Shown: one piece after another, positions 53,701 through 62,193 of the stretch
How the letters are laid out: each line of letters opens with the position of its first letter
How positions within the stretch are numbered: the stretch's first letter is position 1
DNA from: Nostoc sp. NMS7
GTDB lineage: Bacteria; Cyanobacteriota; Cyanobacteriia; Cyanobacteriales; Nostocaceae
NCBI RefSeq assembly: GCF_017115085.1
Contig: NZ_JABXKJ010000213.1
Coordinates: 62,001-126,000 of the forward strand
Length of the DNA stretch: 64,000 nucleotides
Reading direction: 5' to 3'
Notes under the pieces: generated by a model
Seen by the model: the letters and a program-made list of their open reading frames with translations, nothing else
What the model was told of the DNA's origin: nothing
Databases searched by the model: none
Translations under genes and position numbers: made by a program

Positions 53701-56463
53701 GTTGTTCAAAATATTGCTTTTGAGCCTTTGTTAACTGGAAACATTGATTCAGTACAGGGACGTGGGTTGAATTTGAACTTGGCAGGAAAAAGCGATCGCT
53801 TGGCCTTTAATTTAGATGCTAATAATCGCCCTAAATCCTTCTTAGTACAATGGCAGCAAGCATTAGCCACAGGTAATGTTGAAAGGAATGATTGGACACT
53901 CAAAATTGCAAATTTCCCCTTACAAATACTGAATTTGACTCCGCCAGCAATTACTCGACTAGGTACTGGTAAGATAGCTGGGTTGTTAACTGGGGATTTG
54001 CTGTTTAATCAGCAGACATTGGCAGCAACAGGGAATTTAGCGATCGCAAATCCCCAAATTGGCCGAGTTAAAGGCGATCGTTTAGCAGCTCAATTCCGTT
54101 ACGACAATGGTAAAGCCACACTCGCCACTAGTGAATTTGTCAAAGGTAACAGCCGCTACGCCCTTGTTGGTACTTTTGCTCAAACTTCTAAAGGGCCTCA
54201 ACTACAAGGTAAAGTGAACGTCAACCAGGGTAAGATCGAAGATGTTCTAGCCGTAGCACAGGTATTTGATTTACAAAATTTGCCCGGTGGTTCAGCAGAA
54301 ATCTACGGCACAGCAGAGGATTTAACCACCACCCCCCAAGGAGCGCCAAATCAGTCCTTATTTAACCAAATCCAACGGTTTTCTGAAATTGAAGTCCTGG
54401 TAGCAGAACAGGAACAACAGCGATTTAATTCCACGCCAATACCGGATTTGGCAGACTTAAAGGGGACTTTCAACGGGGAAGTGGCTATAAATACAGCTAC
54501 AGCCAATGGATTGTCAGTGGAATTTAATTTGAATGGACAAAACTTTGCCTGGGGTAAAAAGGAAGAACGAAATCGTTTTTATACTGCCGAAAAAGTGATT
54601 GCCGAAGGCAACTTTGAAAACAGTGTTTTGAGTTTGCGACCTTTACGAATCGAGTCTAAAAACAGGCTGATTGCCTTCACGGGTAACATTGGCGGTGACG
54701 AACAATCTGGTCAGTTGCGGGTGAATAATTTTCCAGTGCAAGTACTGAATAATTTTGTCAAACTGCCAGTTGGAATCACAGGTAATCTGAACGCGACAAC
54801 AGCTTTAGCAGGCAGCATTGCTAATCCCCAAGCTAAAGGGGAATTGCAAATTACAGAAGGAATACTAAATCAGAATAAAATAGAGTCAGCAACAGCAAGT
54901 TTCGGCTATGCCAACGGACGCTTAAACTTTGGTAGTATTGTAGCAGTTGCCGGGCCAAAACCTGTGAATATTACTGGCAGCATACCTTATAAATTGCCTT
55001 TTGCTTCCGTCGCACCAGACAGTGATCAAATAACTCTGGATATGAACTTGGAAAACGAGGGATTGTCACTGTTAAATGCATTTACTAATCAAGTGGTATT
55101 TGAGAAAGGTGAAGGAAAAGTAAACCTGAAGGTACGCGGAACACTCAAAAAACCCGAAGTAAATGGAATTGCTACTATTAATAATGCTACTTTTTCAGCC
55201 CAAGCTTTGCCAGGTAAAGTGAGACGTGTTACAGGTAGAGTGCTATTTAATTTTGACAGCATCTTAGTAGAAAATCTTCAGGGTAGATTTAGCCGTGGTC
55301 AAGTAGAAGCTGCTGGAGAAATTCCCATTTTCAACAATCAGAATGTGATTATCAACAATCCCCTGACTGTTAAGCTCGATCAGCTGGCATTGAATCTCAA
55401 GGGACTTTACCAGGGAGGCGCTAGCGGCAATTTGCAGATTACTGGTTCTGCCCTTAACCCGATAATTGGCGGTAAAGTAAGTTTATTTGATGGTCAAGTA
55501 TTGCTAGCAGAATCTACCAGTACTCCTTCATCTGCAAATAGTAGTCTTGGCGTATCACCCGCAAAAGCCAATAAGCAGAACAAACCCGAAATTGGGAATG
55601 GGATGGGAAATGCGTTGGCGGGAGCCTTGCCGTTAGGCATCGCTAAATTTAATAATCTAGATTTGGAACTAGGCAAAAACGTCCAAATTACCCGTCCACC
55701 TATTCTTAGTTTCCTTGCAACTGGTAATCTCATCGTTAACGGCTCAATCAATCAGCCAATACCCGATGGCACTATCCGCTTAGAAAAAGGTGGGGTAAAT
55801 TTATTTACTACCCAATTTAACCTTGCTTCTGGCTATACACACACCGCAACTTTTAGTCCCTCTCAACCCCGCGACCCCGACTTAGATATTCAGCTATTTG
55901 CCAAAGTACTGGACGTAACTCAAAATAATGATTTCAGCCGGGTAAATTCCACAGGTTTATCAGCCTTAGAGAGTGTTCGAGTCGAAGCCACTATCAAAGG
56001 TCTCGCTAGCAAACTAAATGAAAATCTAGAACTAACAAGCAGTCCGTCACGTAGTCAAACTGAAATTGTTGCTCTTTTAGGAGGTGGGTTTGTAGACACC
56101 CAAGGACGTGGTGACAGTACATTGGGTCTGATTAACATCGCCGGTTCGGCGGTGTTAAACAATTTTCAGTCAGCTTTTAACCAGATTGGCAGTACTTTTG
56201 GCTTAAGTGAACTGCGGATATTTCCTACCGTTATTTCTGATAATCCCGAAGCGGGAAGAAGCAGTTCCAGTTTGGAATTAGCAGCAGAGGCTGGGGTTGA
56301 TATTTCTTCCAAAATATCCTTTTCCAGCATCAAAATTTTGACAACAAATGACCCTTTCCAATGGGGTGTTAATTACCGGATAAACAACGAATTTCGGGTG
56401 CGTGCTTCCACTAATTTAAGCGATGATAGTCGTGCAGTAGTAGAGTATCAAACGCGGTTTTAA
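50773..56463 (+). CDS. tamB: TamB/DUF490 family inter-membrane protein
   Basis: A 1,896-residue AsmA-like protein. An N-terminal anchor (ALGGLLLLAIVVGIWRLW) precedes a very long beta-rich body predicted to form a hydrophobic groove spanning the periplasm, and ends in the conserved TamB domain (GGGFVDTQGRGDSTLGLINI, FGLSELRIFPTVI, RASTNLSDDSRAVVEYQTRF). TamB homologues carry phospholipid to the outer membrane and/or aid outer-membrane protein assembly with Omp85 partners; in plants the relative is TIC236. Residues about 655-850 contain three tandem ~81-residue repeats (GGGTVTASNIQI, YQAQVQAKNVP, GQFNVAGAVDPFKPQ). No Omp85 gene is adjacent. The frame is intact, notable for the longest gene in a pseudogene-rich window. 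Confidence 0.93.
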   Translation: MTNSSNQDHHSLSPIRKRLWLLVLSRGSIALGGLLLLAIVVGIWRLWTFVQTELTPLAQQSLTTTLNRPVKLGRVTQFSLTGVQFGASAIPATPTDPDQAAIESVEVGFDLLQLIFNRHLKLDVTLVNSDIYIEQDNQGRWVSTKIASSGQGSAIKTDLDYLRFRNGKLALMPQKRVGGLTSSSSPVTFSQLNGSAQLLAKNQFIRFDVGGQADSGGSISIQGETRSRMLAGKFQVRSQDLLAEDISRLIKLPVNLQAGRANGDLLVRLMPGHPTLLFGNAAVQGVTVQIPKVPQLLSNSQGNLHFQGTELQLNNVTTNYGKIPLVATGIIDTKAGFKLAGRVNSVSLANAQETLKVKLPVPIAGQVQASLQITGSTKEPILSGTVATIKTARIDKVDFNSITSKFELVTKSSLITLKDIQGKAKVGGEITGAGTIQLGKNPRLDLNFAAQNVPGDAIAKVYQTTPNFQIANVSATAQLTGAPTNAQTLVQFQAPNGTYPGTGEVAIASDRTVSFRNVVLNVSGGTVQATGSYANQRWQAVAVASGVKLEPFVNKSQLQNLSLAGVEFNGRLILSGSTAPFKIATIRTDGAGIQIGGGTVAVSHIQLQDQSFSAQLVANNVRLAQILKQSPPALNNPLAGTFQIAGNRDNFSLKTLRGSGEGRLAIGGGTVTASNIQIADGVYQAQVQAKNVPVQQLATVPKQFQGTLNGQFNVAGAVDPFKPQDVQANGQALINVAGGTIKASNIQVANRVYQAQVQANNVPLQQLVAVPPQLRGTLTGQANVAGSVDSFKPQTIQASGQGRLNVAGGTIAASNIQLDNGRYQAVVNADGVELNRLNQQLRGQFGGQLQLAGTLGSSKLADVRAAGQVRLSQGIPGLQQPLTAAIAWSGERLTIERATAPGLNVTGNILANAKKAGIPEITALNLNVQAQNYNLKQLPINLPNQVAVAGKVDFNGQITGKLPLPNVVGQINLRDLVVQNIAFEPLLTGNIDSVQGRGLNLNLAGKSDRLAFNLDANNRPKSFLVQWQQALATGNVERNDWTLKIANFPLQILNLTPPAITRLGTGKIAGLLTGDLLFNQQTLAATGNLAIANPQIGRVKGDRLAAQFRYDNGKATLATSEFVKGNSRYALVGTFAQTSKGPQLQGKVNVNQGKIEDVLAVAQVFDLQNLPGGSAEIYGTAEDLTTTPQGAPNQSLFNQIQRFSEIEVLVAEQEQQRFNSTPIPDLADLKGTFNGEVAINTATANGLSVEFNLNGQNFAWGKKEERNRFYTAEKVIAEGNFENSVLSLRPLRIESKNRLIAFTGNIGGDEQSGQLRVNNFPVQVLNNFVKLPVGITGNLNATTALAGSIANPQAKGELQITEGILNQNKIESATASFGYANGRLNFGSIVAVAGPKPVNITGSIPYKLPFASVAPDSDQITLDMNLENEGLSLLNAFTNQVVFEKGEGKVNLKVRGTLKKPEVNGIATINNATFSAQALPGKVRRVTGRVLFNFDSILVENLQGRFSRGQVEAAGEIPIFNNQNVIINNPLTVKLDQLALNLKGLYQGGASGNLQITGSALNPIIGGKVSLFDGQVLLAESTSTPSSANSSLGVSPAKANKQNKPEIGNGMGNALAGALPLGIAKFNNLDLELGKNVQITRPPILSFLATGNLIVNGSINQPIPDGTIRLEKGGVNLFTTQFNLASGYTHTATFSPSQPRDPDLDIQLFAKVLDVTQNNDFSRVNSTGLSALESVRVEATIKGLASKLNENLELTSSPSRSQTEIVALLGGGFVDTQGRGDSTLGLINIAGSAVLNNFQSAFNQIGSTFGLSELRIFPTVISDNPEAGRSSSSLELAAEAGVDISSKISFSSIKILTTNDPFQWGVNYRINNEFRVRASTNLSDDSRAVVEYQTRF

Positions 56464-56477
56464 ATAAATCTCTTCAA

Positions 56478-57075
56478 TTATGAATTACTTTCTGTTGCCT
56501 GTTGTCCTTGCTTCTCAATAGCTTGTCGTACCTGTTCAACATCCAATTCTAATGCTTCGGCGATTTGCTCTATACTTAAACCAAACTTAAGCAGAGGGGG
56601 TATAGTATCGAGCTTTGTTTCTTCCTTTACTTCCTGGTAAAATTTAGTTTGTATCCAATCAGTTAATCCAAACATCGCTTGCAACTCCTGCTGACTTTTG
56701 TCTACAAATTTATATACACTTTGACCTCTCTCCAAACCTCTCTCCTAAAAGGAGAGAGGCTTTGAATCTTACTCCCCTTCCCTTCTAGGGAAGGGGCTGG
56801 GGGTTAGGTCTGTATTGCACTCAATAAATAAATTCTCCGAATTTGCTCTTGGGCTAATGATGTTTCATAAATGAATGGCACACCTGGGTCAAGACTGCAT
56901 TGAGCAAAAAGTAATACTGCTTGCCAGCGACGTTGAGGTTTATATTGATTTATATACAGGAAAGTTTCTGTGATTATTCGCCAGTAAATATCATCATCGC
57001 GCTGAAACTGTACCTCAACAAAATACATTGGGTCTTCGGGGAAGTCAGGTTTGGGTAAGAATAAACCAAAAAATT
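56478..57075 (-). pseudogene. DUF2887/Rpn-type nuclease-like gene split by repeats
   Basis: The piece at 56830-57075 reads GLFLPKPDFPEDPMYFVEVQ, QRDDDIYWRIITETFLYINQ, YKPQRRWQAVLLFAQCSLDP and QEQIRRIYL, the core of the cyanobacterial DUF2887 / recombination-promoting nuclease (PD-(D/E)XK) group. A CTCTCC-type repeat (56735-56815) then interrupts it, and the C-terminus (VYKFVDKSQQELQAMFGL, LSIEQIAEALELDVEQVRQ) resumes in another frame at 56478-56735. The N-terminus has been replaced by the GTAGGTTGG element at 57076-57196. It is most likely non-functional. Confidence 0.8.
56735..56815. repeat. CTCTCC palindromic repeat inside the DUF2887 gene
   Basis: CCTCTCTCCTAAAAGGAGAGAGG forms one hairpin (core CTCTCCT/AGGAGAG) and CCTTCCCTTCTAGGGAAGG a second, followed by GGCTGGGGGTTAGG. 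The same ending (GGGGTTGGGGGTGAGG) occurs at 62155-62170. Confidence 0.75.
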
Positions 57076-57196
57076 GTAGGTTGGGGAACCACTGCGTTGC
57101 GCGGGTTAAGAGCGTTGTAGCAAGTGGCGTTGGAGGCTTTGCGTAACCCAACATCCTGATAATCAGTTGGGTTGCGCTCCGCTCCACCCAACCTAC
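57076..57196. repeat. Composite GTAGGTTGG element
   Basis: A 121-base element with GTAGGTTGGGG and CCCAACCTAC ends. Its first 77 bases are an inverted copy of 4852-4932. A second, shorter hairpin (CAGTTGGGTTGCGCTCCGC) has been added. It lies where the N-terminus of the DUF2887 gene should be. Confidence 0.8.
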
Positions 57197-57270
57197 GTCT
57201 GGATGTTTGAATATTTTCAGATTCTCGTGGCTGATTTTTCTAAATTTAATATATTTAGATTAAGTCAATC

Positions 57271-58200
57271 TCAGATTGTGATATTATCGCCCCCGTACTG
57301 ATTAATAACTAATCGTAAAATTGATAACCCTAAAATTATCAAAAATAGCACTAGCCCAATTGTGCAAGCATAGCTAATTTCCAAATTATTGAAGGCTTGC
57401 TCATATAGATAATAAACAATCGTTTTCGAGCTACTGAGTGGCCCCCCTTGGGTCATAATGTAGACTTCTTCAAACACTTTGGTTGCAGAAATAGCGGAAA
57501 TCACCGCCACTAGTGCTAAATATGGCTTCATCAAAGGTATCGTAATATCCCAATGTTTGCTGATACCATCAGAGCCATCAATGGCTGCGGCTTCGTACAC
57601 ATCAGCCGGAATTGATTGCAACCCCGCTAAATAAATCACCATGTAGTAGCCTAGTCCCTTCCAGACGGTAACAGCCATGACGCTGGCAAGTGAAATTGGT
57701 ACAATGCCAAAAATTTTGTCTGGGCTAGTTAGCCAAGGAATACCTTCTGGAAAAATACCTAAAGCTTTCAGTAACTGATTGAGTAATCCGTTTTCTGCAT
57801 ACAGCCATTTCCAAGCTATTCCCGCAACAACCATTGAAATTACTACTGGGGTGTAGTAAGCTGCTCTAAACCAATTCATCCCCCGGAGTTTCTGATTTAC
57901 CAAAATTGCCAGCACTAAGGGAGCAATTACTAAAATTGGTACTACACCCACAAGATATAGAAAAGTGTTTTCCAAGGTTTTCCAAAAAACTGCATCTTTC
58001 CAAAGCTTGAGGAAGTTGGCAAAACCTATCCATTGTGGCGGCTGGGCAATATCTTCATAGCTGGTAAAGCTGAGGTAAAACGCTTGCAGTGCTGGCCAAA
58101 AGACAGTTAACCCCAAAAGAACTAAGGCGGGTAGCAAAAATAAATAAGGGGTTAGTCGTTGTTTGATGAATATCCAATTTTTAGGCGTAAATTGATTCAT
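57271..58200 (-). CDS. Carbohydrate ABC transporter permease (MalF/UgpA type)
   Basis: A 309-residue inner-membrane permease. Six hydrophobic segments are visible, beginning YLFLLPALVLLGLTVFWPAL. The ATPase-docking EAA loop reads EAAAIDGSDGISKHWDITIPLMKP, and WFRAAYYTPVVISMVVAGIAW is also characteristic. Family proteins pair with a second permease (MalG/UgpE type), a solute-binding protein and a shared ATPase. None of these is adjacent within the window: downstream lies the broken DUF2887 gene and upstream the divergent GIY-YIG gene. It may be an orphan subunit, as often found in cyanobacteria. Confidence 0.92.
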   Translation of the reverse strand: MNQFTPKNWIFIKQRLTPYLFLLPALVLLGLTVFWPALQAFYLSFTSYEDIAQPPQWIGFANFLKLWKDAVFWKTLENTFLYLVGVVPILVIAPLVLAILVNQKLRGMNWFRAAYYTPVVISMVVAGIAWKWLYAENGLLNQLLKALGIFPEGIPWLTSPDKIFGIVPISLASVMAVTVWKGLGYYMVIYLAGLQSIPADVYEAAAIDGSDGISKHWDITIPLMKPYLALVAVISAISATKVFEEVYIMTQGGPLSSSKTIVYYLYEQAFNNLEISYACTIGLVLFLIILGLSILRLVINQYGGDNITI

Positions 58201-58326
58201 ATAAGGTTTAATAGTTGTTTTTGCTTTATCAGAAGAAGAATTTGGGGATGTGAGTAGATTTAAGCTTCAATATTTTAAGGGCATATATTTGCGTAACGAT
58301 AATTAATAACTCGGAGATCAACTGTA

Positions 58327-58989
58327 ATGGAAACTCAGCACAATTCGCCAATTGAACATCAAAATGTCCCTATAAACCACCGTGGACTACATGACTTTTT
58401 GTACAGTTCTGACGAAGAACACGCCGCCATTGAGGTGAGTATAACTCCTGAACTGGCAAACGATGGTACAGAAATCATTGACCTTCAGGTTTGGAGTGCA
58501 GCTGCTCAGAACGCTAAAATTGCAGGTGTTTACGCCGTATTAGACGCAGAACGCCACACGCAGTACATTGGCTATTCTCGGAATGTGTTGCTTTCCCTAA
58601 ACGGCCATCTTCGCCAAAATGGTGAGCAAAAGTCTGCTTTTGTACGTGTGCAAGCGTTCAAGTTCCCCAAGCGTCAAGAAATGGAAGATTTGCGAGATGC
58701 ATGGATAGCAGAACTCGAAAACACACCACCTGGTAATGCTACTGATGGCGAAATGTGGGCTAGTACAGTCGGGGAGGCTGCGAAGGCGGTAATGTCAGAG
58801 GTTGAACGTCAAGCCTACGAAGAGAAAAAGCTCAAACTGCGGAAAGCAATGGCTGACACAACCCTTTCTAAAGAGTCAGAAACAATAGATGCGAGTGAAG
58901 CCGAACGTCAGCGTCAACTTGAAGCGGCTGTGAAAAACGATGACTGGAGTGTAATTATTGACGCACAGACACAGGAAACTAAGTCTTAG
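58327..58989 (+). CDS. GIY-YIG domain protein
   Basis: A 220-residue protein with a GIY-YIG-like core: AGVYAVLDAERHTQYIGYSRNVLLSL corresponds to the GIY and YIG strands and the following Arg. The usual catalytic Glu may be in the EDLRDAWIAELEN helix. The N-terminal ~75 residues (HRGLHDFLYSSDEEHAAIEV) and the C-terminal charged helix (ERQAYEEKKLKLRKAMADT) are extra. It is conserved in cyanobacteria as a single gene of unknown role, so nuclease activity is inferred, not shown. The ATG at 58327 has a weak GGAGAT upstream. Confidence 0.78.
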   Translation: METQHNSPIEHQNVPINHRGLHDFLYSSDEEHAAIEVSITPELANDGTEIIDLQVWSAAAQNAKIAGVYAVLDAERHTQYIGYSRNVLLSLNGHLRQNGEQKSAFVRVQAFKFPKRQEMEDLRDAWIAELENTPPGNATDGEMWASTVGEAAKAVMSEVERQAYEEKKLKLRKAMADTTLSKESETIDASEAERQRQLEAAVKNDDWSVIIDAQTQETKS

Positions 58990-59041
58990 GTATCAATTAA
59001 ATTAGTTGTATATTTTGACAAATTAGTGTTTATGCGATGAT

Positions 59042-59059
59042 GGCGCACATCTGTGCGCC
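59042..59059. repeat. GGCGCACA hairpin
   Basis: GGCGCACA, a TC loop and TGTGCGCC form an 8-base-pair hairpin 52 bases after the GIY-YIG stop. It has no T-run, so terminator function is doubtful. Confidence 0.5.
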
Positions 59060-59148
59060 CCCTATGGGGTCATCGTGGTAAAACGAGTTTTTTGTACGCT
59101 AAGAGAGTTAGATAACTTCACAAAGCCCTGCCCCGAATCAGTTACAGC

Positions 59149-59337
59149 TTGTTCGATTTTGATGTAATCCAAGTTGACTGGGGTCAAGGGGAAGGACTCA
59201 GCCATACAATGGTTGTGTCAACAAAATATAATGATGGCACAATACTCGGTCTTCCCACACTAACCCACACCTTAAGCAATACCTCTCAGAACTTGTTCAA
59301 AGATTTCCCAATGGTCATTTCTACGCTTGGCATATAA
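59149..59337 (+). pseudogene. C-terminal remnant of an amidase-like (PF12671 type) protein
   Basis: The frame reads FDVIQVDWGQGEGLSHTMVV, STKYNDGTILG, then THTLSNTSQNLFKDF. The pattern D-V-I-Q-x-D-W ... H-T-M-V-V ... and N-T resembles the end of 'putative amidase' (Amidase_6) domains. No start codon of the usual kind and no upstream domain is present, so only a ~60-residue tail survives. The family call is tentative. Confidence 0.4.
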
Positions 59338-59379
59338 ATGATAGTTTCTAAACTTAGCTAGATCATTAGTGACCTAAAT

Positions 59380-59799
59380 ATGAGTACCATTCGGAAATCT
59401 ACCATAGTGGTAGGTACAGTAGGCTTCATCGTATTTTCTGTACTTTTGCTTGTATTTCTACCGTGGAGCTTTAACTTCTTTGGCTACGCACTACCAGGAA
59501 AAGGAGGATTACCTTGCCCAGTTTCATACGGTCATCGGGTTTATATTGCTTCAAATAAGTGCATTGGAGTTTTTTCCTACGGGATACAACTCCCCTGTAG
59601 AACAGAGTTAGATTTGATAGATAAAAAGTCGTGGCCGCTTACGCAAGTTGGACAAATACCTACCTTGTTGGGTGAACCCTATCCACTGTTCTTAGATGCT
59701 CCTTCTATCAAACAAATCAAGCAATGGACACCAACAGGTGTATTTGTTCGTACTGGCAGTAACTGCTACATTGGCTATAACCTTTCAGGCGGGCCATAA
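59380..59799 (+). CDS. Membrane-anchored or secreted hypothetical protein
   Basis: A 139-residue protein with an N-terminal membrane anchor or signal (TIVVGTVGFIVFSVLLLVFLPW) and an exported domain containing four Cys (LPCP, NKCIG, LPCRT, SNCYIG) that could form two disulfides. The motif YALPGKGGLPCPVSYGHRV has no family I know. ATG 59380 is the first in frame. It follows the amidase-like remnant by 42 bases, so it may once have been its partner gene. Confidence 0.6.
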   Translation: MSTIRKSTIVVGTVGFIVFSVLLLVFLPWSFNFFGYALPGKGGLPCPVSYGHRVYIASNKCIGVFSYGIQLPCRTELDLIDKKSWPLTQVGQIPTLLGEPYPLFLDAPSIKQIKQWTPTGVFVRTGSNCYIGYNLSGGP

Positions 59800-60018
59800 G
59801 ATTAACATATCGCCCGTGTGGAGATGCTATACCTCCAAGCTTGATTAAATAGCAGTTTTTCAAACATTTGCAGACATAAACCAACCCTATTATAGACATG
59901 CCAGCATGAAGATTGAGGATTAAGATTATTTACAGTTCAAAAGTTAAAATACCTCTGGCTGATTATTGGGAGGTTTTTTGATTATGAAAAATTTAGGATA
60001 CGATACTATGATTTGATT

Positions 60019-60795
60019 TTAAACAGCAGAAATGGCACAAACTTGTAATCCGACGGGCGTGTGAATAATCACTGATTCTACACCGAAGACTTGAGCGATC
60101 GCATTTGGTGTCAGAACTTGCTCCGGTGTCCCAACTTCCCAAATATAACCCTGTTTTAATAATGCAATGCGGGAACTATAACGGGCTGCTAAATTCAGTT
60201 CGTGTAAAACTGTGACAATAGTTAATTCCTGTTGCTGATTCAGTTCTTTAAGCAGTTCCAATAGTTGTAATTGATAGTTGATATCTAAAAAAGTTGTCGG
60301 TTCATCTAATAGTAAAACTTTTGGTTCTTGCGCTAGTGCTAAAGCTAAAAAAGCCCGTTGTCTTTCACCGCCTGAGAGTTCTTCGACTAAGCGATCGCTC
60401 AATTTTTCTAGTTGCGTCTTTTTAATTGCAGCTTCCACTTTCACCAAATCTTGAGCGTTTAATTCCCATTGCCACCAAGGTTGATGCGGCGTGCGTCCTA
60501 AACTTACTAATTGTCGCACTGTTAAGCCAAGGGGAACCGTTTGTTGTTGCGGTAATAATGCCAGTTTCTGTGCAACTAGATTTGGGGGTTGAGAGTGAAT
60601 TGCTTTGCCATCAAGTAGCACTGTTCCTTGCTGTGGGGTGAGAATACGACTCAGCAATTTCAGTAAAGTAGATTTACCTGAACCATTAGCACCAACTAAA
60701 CTCAACCATTCTCCTGTTTGCAGAGTCAGGTTAATGTCTTGAACAATTGGTACTGAGGTGTAACCGCCTGTGAGGTTTTGCAATTCGAGTGGCAT
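60019..60795 (-). CDS. Iron-siderophore-type ABC transporter ATPase (FecE/FhuC-like)
   Basis: A 258-residue cytosolic ATP-binding subunit. Walker A is GANGSGKST, the signature is LSGGERQRAFLALALAQEP, Walker B is VLLLDEPTTFLD and the switch His is in VLHELNLAAR. The closest family is the FecCD-type importer ATPase for iron-siderophores, haem or cobalamin. No FecCD permease or binding protein is present in the window, so the partner proteins must be encoded elsewhere. The ATG at 60795 (MPLELQNLTGGY) gives the normal N-terminus. Confidence 0.9.
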   Translation of the reverse strand: MPLELQNLTGGYTSVPIVQDINLTLQTGEWLSLVGANGSGKSTLLKLLSRILTPQQGTVLLDGKAIHSQPPNLVAQKLALLPQQQTVPLGLTVRQLVSLGRTPHQPWWQWELNAQDLVKVEAAIKKTQLEKLSDRLVEELSGGERQRAFLALALAQEPKVLLLDEPTTFLDINYQLQLLELLKELNQQQELTIVTVLHELNLAARYSSRIALLKQGYIWEVGTPEQVLTPNAIAQVFGVESVIIHTPVGLQVCAISAV

Positions 60796-60914
60796 TTGCT
60801 GAAATTAAAAAATCAAAAAAGAGAAATTTAATTTTACAGGAGTTGAGTGGATTATTTAGCAATCCTGATGCATTTACCGGAATTGCGATCGCTACTGCGT
60901 AAATTACTCAAATG

Positions 60915-61135
60915 AGAAAGCAATATGCCCTTTTGCTTGCTAAATCTACCGAAATCAGAAAGCAATCAAGCATTTTGAGAAAGCAATATGCCTTTTTGCT
61001 TGCTAAATCTACCGAAATCAGAAAGCAATCAAGCATTTTGAGAAAGCAATATGCCTTTTTGCTTGCTAAATCTACCGAAATCAGAAAGCAATCAAGCATT
61101 TTGAGAAAGCAATATGCCCTTTTGCTTACTGAAAA
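60915..61135. repeat. 63-base tandem repeat, about 3.5 copies
   Basis: Copies start at 60915, 60978, 61041 and 61104 (the last partial) and differ by only one or two bases. Each unit consists of three 21-base thirds, of which the first (AGAAAGCAATATGCCTTTTT) and third (AGAAAGCAATCAAGCATTTT) share ten bases. As the period is a multiple of three, all frames without stops stay open: the plus strand would give repeats of RKQYAFLLAKSTEIRKQSSI. A related single unit lies at 46574. The remainder of 60796-61191 shows nothing else. Confidence 0.9.
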
Positions 61136-61191
61136 CATCACAATGACAAAGCAATTAGAATTAAAATTCTCACCATTAAGGCTGTCTTATC

Positions 61192-62034
61192 CTACTTATT
61201 GCCGCACAATAAGCCAAACCGAATTAATCCACGCTGATAACCGCGACGCATTAATCCCAGTGATAATGCCCCTTGGATGGTAGTCCAACCAGCATTTAGT
61301 AAGCCCCAAAGCGCTTGGGGAGTGAATGCGGAATCAATCACCACATTCCAAAAGGGGGCGACGGCGGTTGACCAATCAGCAGTGCGGATATTATGTAATG
61401 GTAGTTGATGTGCGATCGCTTCATACTCTGGCAAAGAAATCACATAAGGCAAACAATACACCCGATAAATATCCTGCAAATGTTTTTGTTCATCCGCCGT
61501 TAATAGTGACTCATCAGTTGGTCGATGACACCATGTCACCATAATTAACTTACCCCCAGGCTTCAATACTCGGTAGCACTCCTGGAGAAACTTCTTTTTA
61601 TCTGGCATATGTTCACCGCTTTCTAGCGACCAAACCAAGTCAAAAGAATTATCAGCAAAAGGCATCTCTTGAGCATTGGCAACCTGAAACTCTGTTCTCA
61701 GGCTCAAATTAGCCTCCAATGCGCGTTCCGTTGCTCTGGCGGCTTGTACAGGACTCAATGTAATTCCTGTAGCCTGAGCATTAAACTTTTCTGCGAGGTA
61801 TAAAGAACTGCCGCCAATGCCACAACCTACATCTAGGATATTTTCTGCTGCTTCTACTTCTGCCCAATTTAGCAGTTCTTCAATTAAATCAATTTGAGCT
61901 TGACGGCGGTCTTTTTTCTGGGTACCGTCCGCGCCATAGTAGCCGTGGTGCATGTGTTCGCCCCAAATCTGTTCCCACAGACCAGAGGAAGCATCGTAAA
62001 ATTGCTGAATTTGCTCGGAAAGTGTTGCACTCAT
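61192..62034 (-). CDS. Gamma-tocopherol methyltransferase-like SAM methyltransferase
   Basis: A 280-residue class I methyltransferase close to cyanobacterial/plant gamma-tocopherol methyltransferase (VTE4), which methylates gamma- to alpha-tocopherol. Landmarks are FYDASSGLWEQIWGEHMHHGYYG, the SAM motif ILDVGCGIGGSSLYLAEKF, SFDLVWSLESGEHMPDK, VLKPGGKLIMVTWCHRPTD and the C-terminal YRVYCLPYVISLPEYEAIA and TADWSTAVAPFWNVVIDSAF. Synechocystis Slr0089 has the same layout plus an N-terminal extension. Other C-methyltransferases of the family (MPBQ/MSBQ) differ in the HMHHGYY region, so I favour the tocopherol role. It stands alone. Confidence 0.85.
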   Translation of the reverse strand: MSATLSEQIQQFYDASSGLWEQIWGEHMHHGYYGADGTQKKDRRQAQIDLIEELLNWAEVEAAENILDVGCGIGGSSLYLAEKFNAQATGITLSPVQAARATERALEANLSLRTEFQVANAQEMPFADNSFDLVWSLESGEHMPDKKKFLQECYRVLKPGGKLIMVTWCHRPTDESLLTADEQKHLQDIYRVYCLPYVISLPEYEAIAHQLPLHNIRTADWSTAVAPFWNVVIDSAFTPQALWGLLNAGWTTIQGALSLGLMRRGYQRGLIRFGLLCGNK

Positions 62035-62132
62035 GAAAAAACCAGTGTTAAGACAAAGCCGAATTCAAAAAAACATCCAGATATAGGCTACCATGTGTGT
62101 TTTTTAATTAAATTTTGAATTGTTAATTAACT

Positions 62133-62170
62133 CCCCTCTCCGAACTCACGGAGAGGGGTTGGGGGTGAGG
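62133..62170. repeat. CTCTCC palindrome downstream of queA
   Basis: CCCCTCTCCG (62133-62142) and CGGAGAGGGG (62149-62158), followed by TTGGGGGTGAGG, the standard form of the dispersed palindrome seen at 1944, 48454 and 56735. It lies between the tocopherol methyltransferase start and the queA end on the minus strand and could terminate queA transcripts. Confidence 0.8.
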
Positions 62171-62193
62171 TTTTGATTATTTTATTGTCTAAC

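Noticed and set aside
59717-59899. A 60-residue minus-strand frame.
   Set aside because: It overlaps the 59380-59799 gene in antisense and has no start signal or family pattern.
60908-61141. Minus-strand 77-residue repeat ORF (KAYCFLKMLDCFLISVDLAS units).
   Set aside because: It exists only because the 63-base period is a multiple of three; Cys/Phe-rich composition is not protein-like.
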